From Echria macrotheca (Eukaryota > Ascomycota > Sordariomycetes > Sordariales > Schizotheciaceae), in the NCBI GenBank assembly GCA_030411725.1, contig MU839857.1:62001-126000 (forward strand): a stretch of 64,000 bases of DNA, written 5' to 3'. The notes below the pieces were generated by a model that did no database searches, was not told where the DNA came from, and worked only from the letters and a program-made list of their open reading frames with translations. Below are positions 57,505 through 64,000 of the stretch, piece by piece; the stretch's first letter is position 1, and each line of letters opens with the position of its first letter. The position numbers were made by a program, and so were the translations under genes.

Positions 57505-58381
57505 TTACTGCCCAGTATGAATACAAGAGTCCCGAGAAAGGGGCCCTCAAAATCGCGGGTGTGTCGAGGAATTGGGACGAGAACGATCATGAAGTGCAAC
57601 ATGTATGTATAACCCATTGAAAGCTGTAATCAAGACAAGTTGGAATTTCGGCGACGCATTTTGGCATTTAAGGAATTACCTAGATCCTAATTGAAGACAA
57701 AGTATTCTGCATGCCAGGAACGTGGTAAAAGACGCAGTTCTTACTATCCAGCCCACGAAGATTGCTTTTGGGCATATAGCCTTCCCTGGCAGTGAATAGT
57801 TCCAAAAAGGGGGCAAAAAGGGAGAACCTGGAACCCCTGATACCATTGGCGACGTTACAGCACTAAAACTACTTGAGGCATGTTGATATTCCCCTCCGGA
57901 TATAAGAATGGACGCAAACGGCGGAAAAGAGAGGGCAGAAGGCGGAAACCCATGCAAAGACGTTCTTTGTCCTGCAAGTCATGTCAGATGAAAGCGGCGA
58001 CCTTGCTCGCTCTTTTCAGCGCATCAGACAAAAGCTTCGAGTAATCATCAAGATGACACCGCCCCCGCCGCGCCCGCCCATCCGTCTGTTTCATCAGCAG
58101 ACGGGCTACTGCTGCTGAGGTGATGGGCGCCCCTCCCCGACGATTCTTTGGTTGGAAGCTATGTAGTTGTTGGGAGCTTGCGCAAGCAGTTGGCTTCTCT
58201 TTGCGTCATGGAGGGGAGCTGACAACAAAGAGATGCGGTATAAGAGACTGGGATGCTTGGCGCGACCTCTGGAAGTTTGCTGATGCTCATTACTTATGAG
58301 ACGGGTTTCCTCGTCGCTCAGCTTAGATACGGCAGCAATTTGACCGTAGTCTATATTGAAGATTCTGTATTCGGTCATAAG
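57505..58381. other. Intergenic, 877 bp
   Basis: Between the membrane protein and the cupredoxin. Short frames only on both strands. Confidence 0.55.
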
Positions 58382-59115
58382 ATGCTCACCAGCCTCATCA
58401 CCCTGGCCGTGCTGGCCCTCCAAGCCGGCGCGACCACGATCCCGATCGCCGTCGGCCGGTTCGGCCTCACCTTCAGCCCGAACACGGTCCAGGTCGCGCA
58501 GGGCGACGTGCTCGAGTTCCGCTTCTGGGCCAAGAACCACAGCGTCGTCCAGGGTACCTGGGACAAGGCCTGCGCGCCCATCGGCGAGCGCGGGTTTTTC
58601 TCTGGCTTCTTTCCGACTGCGGCGGGTGCGCCCAACGTAAGTTTTCTCTCCATACCTACTTTGCGGAGACATTTTGTGTGTCTGAGTATAAACGGTTGCA
58701 GGCCAACGTCTTCCGCGTCACGGTCAACGACACTAACCCCATCATCGTCTACTGCGCGCAAAACACGGGCGCGCACTGCAAGAACGGCATGGCCGCCGTG
58801 ATCAACGCCAACGGAAACAATAATCTCGACAACTACCTGACGCTCGCCAAGAACGCGTCCACGGCTGTGGCGCCGCCGAGTGTGTTTGGCGGGACGGTCG
58901 CGCAGTTGCCCGTGTCGGCGTCGGCGGGGACCGAGACGGCGACGACGACGACCAGCACGAGCACGAGTACCGCTGCTGCGAGCACGACGGGGACCGGGAC
59001 GAGCTCGACCAGCGGGTCGTCGGCTAGCCCTAGCAATACGAATGCTGCGGCGCCGTTTGCGGGATCGTTGGCTGGGCTGGCGGCTGCGGGGGCTGCGGCT
59101 GTGTTTTTGATTTGA
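58382..59115 (+). CDS. Secreted GPI-type cupredoxin (Ser-rich extracellular protein)
   Basis: Fungal extracellular Ser-rich cupredoxin, 222 residues, exons 58382-58636 and 58702-59115. The signal peptide is MLTSLITLAVLALQAGA; upstream in-frame codons are excluded by it. The plastocyanin-like fold shows FSPNTVQVAQGDVLEFRFW, NHSV (His ligand), then YCAQNTGAHCKNGM, in which the Cys, His and Met spacing suits a type-1 copper site. A Thr/Ser/Ala-rich stalk (STSTSTAAASTTG) ends in a hydrophobic tail (LAGLAAAGAAAVFLI) typical of GPI addition. Copper binding and a cell-wall location are inferred; such proteins are often expressed during host or surface contact. Confidence 0.92.
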
Positions 59116-60205
59116 TCGTACCCAGAGTGGTGTCCGAGAAAATAAGGGGTACGGTATCCGGGGTGGGCTGGGTTGGGTGGAAGAAAACGTGGAAAAGCGA
59201 GTCATGGTGTGGACAAGCTTTCATGGTTCGGGTGGTGACTTCGGTCGAATCTCCACGAGTTTTTTTTAGATTTTTTGCTGCGTGTTGGTGTAACAAGGTG
59301 TTCCTCGGCTGGCAATCCCGGATTTGCCATCATGCCTTTGTTTTACCCCCTATGTCATGACATCTTTTAATACGAGTTACTCATGCCCTTGTCGAACTGT
59401 GCTCAGTTTCCCTGTTCACTCCCGAGTGAGTACGCATTTGGCTCTCGAACTCGTCTCTCGTCAAACCTGTCGGCGATTTCCGGACGTGGCGCTGCGATGC
59501 CGGAGCAAGTTCGGAGTGGCGACGGCAGGGGTGCTGACCACATCGGAGAACATATTTATTGCCGAAATTTCAACATGTCGACCGAGTTGAAGACGTGAAC
59601 AACCACATCCAAGCAGGCTATCAAAAGTGTCAAGAATTGCAAAAGCAGTGTTAAATAAACATGTAGCATAGGGCTAACGGAAAAACATTTGAAGGCCAAG
59701 TCCGATTTCCCGGACGGGAATGACCTGATTGACCGTCCAAATGCAGGCACTTGCATGGCATTCCCGTACCCCACTCGCCAGTTTTCCAGTTACCCCGCGC
59801 TTTGATCGAATTGCATGCAGTGCCGCGGCATTGGAACGGAACCGACATTCTTTTTTGGTCTGCGTGACGGCGGTCCCATCTGACGTGACGTCTCTTTTCC
59901 CCAAAAACGCCTCAGCAGGACAGCCCTCGACACCGTCATTCCTAGCAACTCCCCACGATCCTAAAACTCAAGGTCCATCCTTGTGTCTCCCGTCTACGTT
60001 TTATTATCTAGCGAACACCCCGACCTACTTCTTGACGCCGCGCCGTCCCATGTGATCGGAGACAGGTTACGCCCCCGATCCCGCTCGATCTCGCCGACCT
60101 CGATTCTTCCTCCGGCGGTCACACACGACTACAGTCATAATATGTATAATTTTCAGCGAAGAAGCTGTTCCTTATAAAAGTGAAATACTGAACGCGATCG
60201 TCGAA
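59116..60205. other. Intergenic, 1.09 kb
   Basis: Between the cupredoxin and AFG1 genes. C/T-rich before the AFG1 ATG. No gene or repeat seen. Confidence 0.55.
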
Positions 60206-61968
60206 ATGCGCGCTTCCCGACTCCTCGGCCCGGCGAGAGGCGCCCTCTCCACCCACCCGGCGAGACGGGGCCAGACGGTTCCCGGCCTTGCACGACGACG
60301 CTCAATATGTACCGCTTGCAGACAGGCACGAAACACTCAGCGCATCGCAACGCCTTTGAGCGCGAGAACGACGTGTCGACCAAGTCCGCGCATTGTTCTG
60401 CCGGCGACCTACGTTGGGGGCCAGAGGAGGAAAGCCTCGGTGGCTTCTGCGACGATAGAAAATGGTAGGACACACAAAGAGTCTGAATAACAGTACCGGC
60501 TCACCGGTAGTCAGTGAACACCGAAGATATCGGGCCCATACAAGAGTACGACCGCCGCGTCGACCTTGGCTTGATCCGGAATGACGAACACCAAAGGGGT
60601 AAGCAGTGTCACGCGACCACGTTTTCGTCCACCCTCTCGTACTGACAAAGGCGTCGCACAGGCATCATCCAGAGCCTGCAGCACTTGCACGAGGAACTAC
60701 GACACTACAAGGCGCGGCCTGTCGTGCACCCAACCCTCGAGTCGCTGAAACCGTCCAAGAAGTCGATCTTCTCGTGGCTGGGTGGGGGGTCACAGTCGCC
60801 GATCCGGGCGATCCCGTCCGACCTGCCCATGGGCTTGTATCTCTACGGCGATGTCGGGAGCGGCAAAACGATGCTGATGGATTTGTTTTATGACACGCTG
60901 CCCTCGGCCGTGCGATCCAAGACGCGCATCCACTTCCACAACTTCATGCAGGACGTCCACCGCCGGCTGCACAAGATGAAGATGCAGTACGGCAGCGACG
61001 TGGACGCGGTGCCCTTTGTGGCGGCCGAGATCGCCGAGCAGGCCAACGTGCTCTGCTTCGACGAGTTCCAGTGCACAGACGTGGCCGACGCCATGATCCT
61101 GCGCCGGCTGCTCGAGTCGCTCATGTCGCACGGCGTCGTGCTCGTGACGACATCGAACCGGCATCCGGACGAGCTGTACAAGAACGGCATCCAGCGGGAA
61201 TCCTTCATCCCGGCCATTCAGCTGCTCAAGCGCCGCCTGCACGTCATCAACCTCGATTCGACGACGGATTACCGCAAGATTCCCCGCCCGCCATCCGGCG
61301 TTTATCACTCTCCGCTCGACGCCCACGCCGCCTCGCACGCCGAGAAGTGGTTCCGCTTCCTCGGCGACCCGGAGGAGCCCGAGCCGCACCCCGAAGTCCA
61401 GCGTGTCTGGGGCCGCGAGATCATCGTCCCGCGCGTCAGCGGACGGTGCGCGTGGTTCACGTTCGATGAGCTGATCGGCCGCCCGACCAGCGCGGCCGAC
61501 TACCTCGAGCTTATGCGCTCGTACGACGCGTTTGTGGTGAGCGAAGTGCCGGGGATGACGTTTCGGCAGCGCGACTTAGCGCGACGGTTCATCACCTTCA
61601 TCGACGCCGTATACGAGTCGCACGCGAAGCTGGTTCTCACCACGGCCGTGCCACTGCAGGAGCTGTTCGTCTCGCGGAAGGAGATTCAGGAGTCGCTCAT
61701 GAAGGGCGGCGAGAGCGAACGGTCGGTCGAGGATGTGATGGGCCATATGATGGATGATCTGGAGCACAACGTCGAGCAGCTGTCCAAGTCGAATCTATTT
61801 ACCGGAGACGAGGAGGCGTTTGCTTTTGCGCGCGCGCTGTCGCGTCTCAGCGAGATGGGCAGCAAGGAGTGGGTTGAGAGGGGTATGGGTCTCGAGAGCC
61901 AGGGCGGCAAGCAGGAGAGGGACAACTGGGCCAAGGTCAGGAGCAGGCAGATGGAAGACAGCATGTGA
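60206..61968 (+). CDS. AFG1: Mitochondrial AFG1/LACE1-type AAA ATPase
   Basis: Mitochondrial inner-membrane ATPase that helps turn over respiratory-chain subunits; 549 residues. Exons: 60206-60464, 60515-60598, 60662-61968. The second exon was found by frame: it begins after a TCAG acceptor and reads EDIGPIQEYDRRVDLGLI, the usual family start, leading into GIIQSLQHLHEEL. The N-terminus is Arg-rich without acids (MRASRLLGPARGALSTHP), a mitochondrial presequence. Walker A is YGDVGSGKTML, Walker B VLCFDEFQCTD, followed by VTTSNRHPDELYKNG. Full length and all ATPase motifs are present. Monocistronic, with a 258-bp gap to the convergent DUF1295 gene. Confidence 0.95.
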
Positions 61969-62226
61969 ACTTGGGGCGGCTGTGTCGGGTTCGTATATAC
62001 CCTGCTTTTTCTTCTTCGTGACGCAAAGCATGAGCGTTTTATCACTGGGAGTTGTAGCGGATGGCGGTGCCGGCATTACTCATGGTCGGAATTGCATATT
62101 CAGCACAGCATTGGATTAGACATGGATGGCATACGTTGGGTTGTATTTAGGAGTACCGCATCGTTGGATAGGGTTCGAGGCTAATTTTAAGCATTCCCAA
62201 AATTACTGATGAATCAAGAGTGCTTC

Positions 62227-63063
62227 TCAAATAATACCAGGAATCAGCGCGTACTTGACGTCGCGGGTATACCGCTCCCACTGCTCGCCGTATCTCTTGC
62301 CCATGTACTCATTCAGAATCGGAATCGACGAGTGCAAAAAGGTCCACGAGTGCCACGCCAGCATCGCCGCTCCGGCCGCCCACCCGCCGGCCGCCAGCCA
62401 ATATCCCGTCCGCCACAGCGTATACCCGCCGTAGTTGATATGGCGCGCCATCCCCCACAGGCCACTCGTACAGATCTTGCCCTTGTTTTTCGGGTCGTCC
62501 TTGAACCGCTTCCGCTGCTCCTCCGCGACCGTCTCGAGCGTCATGCCGACGACGTACATGACCACCCCCACGGCCGTGGGGAGACTTATCCGTGCCCCGC
62601 CCAGGCCGGGGATGGGGACTGTAGGTGTGGCGAGGACGGCCGAGGTCGAGGCCGAGAGGAGGAGCAGGGATCCGAGCGTGTTGACCAGCGTGTTGTAGGT
62701 TGAGACGACGAGGGCGGCTTTTGGGGGGAATTCCTCGCGGGAGAGGTGGAGGAGCCAGTAGATTTGTTTGAGGGCGCTGCCGGTCGCCATTGAGACGATT
62801 ATGAGGGTGGAGAGGGGGAGGGGGGAGTGGGATAGGAAGTTGGAGGGCGGGTGGGCCGCCGGCGAGAGGGTCGCGATGCCTAGGCGCGAGAGCATGGCGG
62901 CGCCCCGGCCGGAGGTTAGGAGGTTGTATTGCAGGAGGGTGTCGGCGGTGCGTAGGCCGATGAAGGTTGCTGAGCCTAGGGGGGAGGGGCCGTATCTGCC
63001 CCGAGAGACTACATCGCGGCCGGCGTGGGAGGAGGGTGGTTTAGCGTCTGGGTTGGATGCCAT
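62227..63063 (-). CDS. DUF1295 / steroid-5-alpha-reductase-like membrane protein
   Basis: Multi-pass membrane protein of 278 residues, one exon. I start at MASNPDAKPPSSHAGRD because the 51 codons before it are low-complexity and leader-like. Several hydrophobic helices (LSTLIIVSMATGSALKQIYW, GSLLLLSASTSAVLA, GVVMYVVGMTLETVAEEQ) lead to the C-terminal reductase/methyltransferase-type motif GKICTSGLWGMARHINYGGY, where the His-Asn/Tyr pattern is as in DUF1295 and ICMT-like enzymes that use NADPH or AdoMet. It ends with YGEQWERYTRDVKYALIPGI. The substrate is unknown; ER location is inferred. Confidence 0.88.
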   Translation of the reverse strand: MASNPDAKPPSSHAGRDVVSRGRYGPSPLGSATFIGLRTADTLLQYNLLTSGRGAAMLSRLGIATLSPAAHPPSNFLSHSPLPLSTLIIVSMATGSALKQIYWLLHLSREEFPPKAALVVSTYNTLVNTLGSLLLLSASTSAVLATPTVPIPGLGGARISLPTAVGVVMYVVGMTLETVAEEQRKRFKDDPKNKGKICTSGLWGMARHINYGGYTLWRTGYWLAAGGWAAGAAMLAWHSWTFLHSSIPILNEYMGKRYGEQWERYTRDVKYALIPGII

Positions 63064-63665
63064 CTTTTTGTGATGTTTGATGCGGGTGTGGTTGCGTATG
63101 ATGACACGAGAGGGGGATGGAGAGGGGGATGTGTAGAGAGAGGAGAGACGGTGTTTTATGTCAGACTGCTCGGACGACGTAAGCGGTGCATCCGGTGGTG
63201 AGGCGGACAGGAGCACATAAGCAGTCCGGTGTAACTACTGATTAAATTTTCGCAAGAGAGAGCATTCTACGTTTTGGGAATTGAAAGACTATTGGGACTT
63301 GCCATGATGAGGCGGTAAATACGGATAGCCTTCATTCGTCACGGGAAGGAACTGTCAAGCTGGAAACCAACCGAACGGTTCATGTGAGAAGTTCGGGTGA
63401 ATAACTAGCGGCCAACAACCCCCAGCCAGACAAGCCAGACGAACCAGATGCAAGCAACTGTAGTGGCCCGAGCTTCGCTGGGCGGGCTCCACATCTACCG
63501 AACCACCCCTGTCGCTTGGTCATCTGCCAATCGCCTCATCGCTAGGGAGCTTCCGAAACAGGTGACTGACGCAGCGCGGGGGGAACCTAGCGGGAGCTGT
63601 CGTTGTTGCCTCTGACAACACTCCCGCATTCTCTCTTTCCCAACATATTCATCACCATCGCCGCC
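63064..63665. other. Divergent intergenic, 602 bp
   Basis: Shared upstream region of the DUF1295 protein and the aminopeptidase. T/C-rich before 63666. Nothing else recognised. Confidence 0.55.
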
Positions 63666-64000
63666 ATGAAGTTTTCTCAAGCATCCCTTCTTGCGCTGCT
63701 GCTCCCGGCGAGCGCGCGCTTCGTCGAGAACAATGAGCCGGATCGCATCAATCTTCTTCCTGATGGCGTGCCGGAGGTCCCGAAGGACACACAGCAGTAC
63801 CACATCGAGCTGGCACCGGGCGAGAGGCGATGGGTGACAGAGGATGAGAAGTGGGCGTTGCGCCGGGTATGCTGAACGTAATATCCACAGTCGGTGGCCT
63901 CAACTAACAACAGCTGCAGGAAGGCAAGCGCTTCTTTGACATCACCGATAACGCCGATCTCGGTGCCCTGCGCGCCCGGAGCACCTCCTCCAAGGCCGTC
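63666..64000 (+). CDS. Secreted M28 leucine aminopeptidase, N-terminal part
   Basis: Start of a secreted metallo-aminopeptidase (M28, fungal leucine aminopeptidase type); cut by the right edge, so the zinc-binding catalytic domain lies outside. Exons seen: 63666-63866 and 63920 onward, with a 53-base intron. The signal peptide is MKFSQASLLALLLPASA. The propeptide reads IELAPGERRWVTEDEKWAL and then EGKRFFDITDNADLG, the activation-segment pattern I associate with fungal Lap1-like enzymes. The assignment rests on this propeptide only. Confidence 0.8.

Overview
The window is chromosomal DNA from a filamentous ascomycete (Pezizomycotina, most likely a Sordariomycete; the species cannot be named from sequence alone). 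The evidence is genes split by short GT-AG introns (mostly 44-70 bases, often with a CTGAC or CTAAC branch point), GC-rich third codon positions that open long false antisense frames, and families typical of these fungi: a HET-domain protein, DUF1996, LysM and CBM18 proteins, P450s, a fungal-type GMC oxidoreductase, and Listerin. I support 29 protein genes (two cut by the window edges) and one decayed gene. No tRNA, rRNA, transposon or CRISPR array was found.

Layout. 1-5.3 kb, minus strand: an SGNH hydrolase (cut at the left edge), a secreted DUF8021 protein and a HET-domain protein. 5.9-18.5 kb, plus strand: a P450, a secreted GMC oxidoreductase, a doubtful two-helix membrane protein, a secreted DUF1996 protein, an AYR1-like SDR and a PEBP-family protein. 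19-33 kb: two LysM genes on the minus strand flank a plus-strand run of PPT1-like thioesterase, TOS4-like FHA protein, ribosomal-L1-like nucleolar protein and a second P450. The second LysM gene (30.9-32.8 kb) has its C-terminal LysM domain scattered over three small exons. 33.8-36.5 kb: a small, unusual Cys-rich protein with a predicted N-myristoylation signal, then a decayed multi-pass membrane protein gene. 37-44.8 kb, plus strand: an SDR, a secreted carboxylesterase with an extra N-terminal domain, a single-pass membrane protein and a small Gln/Ala-rich protein. 45-64 kb: mostly housekeeping genes (a mitochondrial-type Ser/Thr-rich protein, the ribosome quality-control ligase Listerin, a GT32 glycosyltransferase, AFG1 ATPase, a DUF1295 membrane protein), with a single-pass membrane protein, a secreted cupredoxin and the start of an M28 aminopeptidase.

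How the genes relate. There is no polyketide synthase, peptide synthetase or terpene cyclase, so the P450s, SDRs and GMC enzyme do not form a recognisable metabolite cluster. The left 44 kb is rich in secreted or cell-surface products (SGNH, DUF8021, GMC, DUF1996, two LysM proteins, carboxylesterase) plus a HET allorecognition-type gene, as in accessory, environment-facing regions. The right 20 kb is core. The most novel items are the duplicated Cys-motif protein at 33.8-34.2 kb, the hidden LysM exons at 30.9-31.3 kb and the decayed membrane gene beside them.
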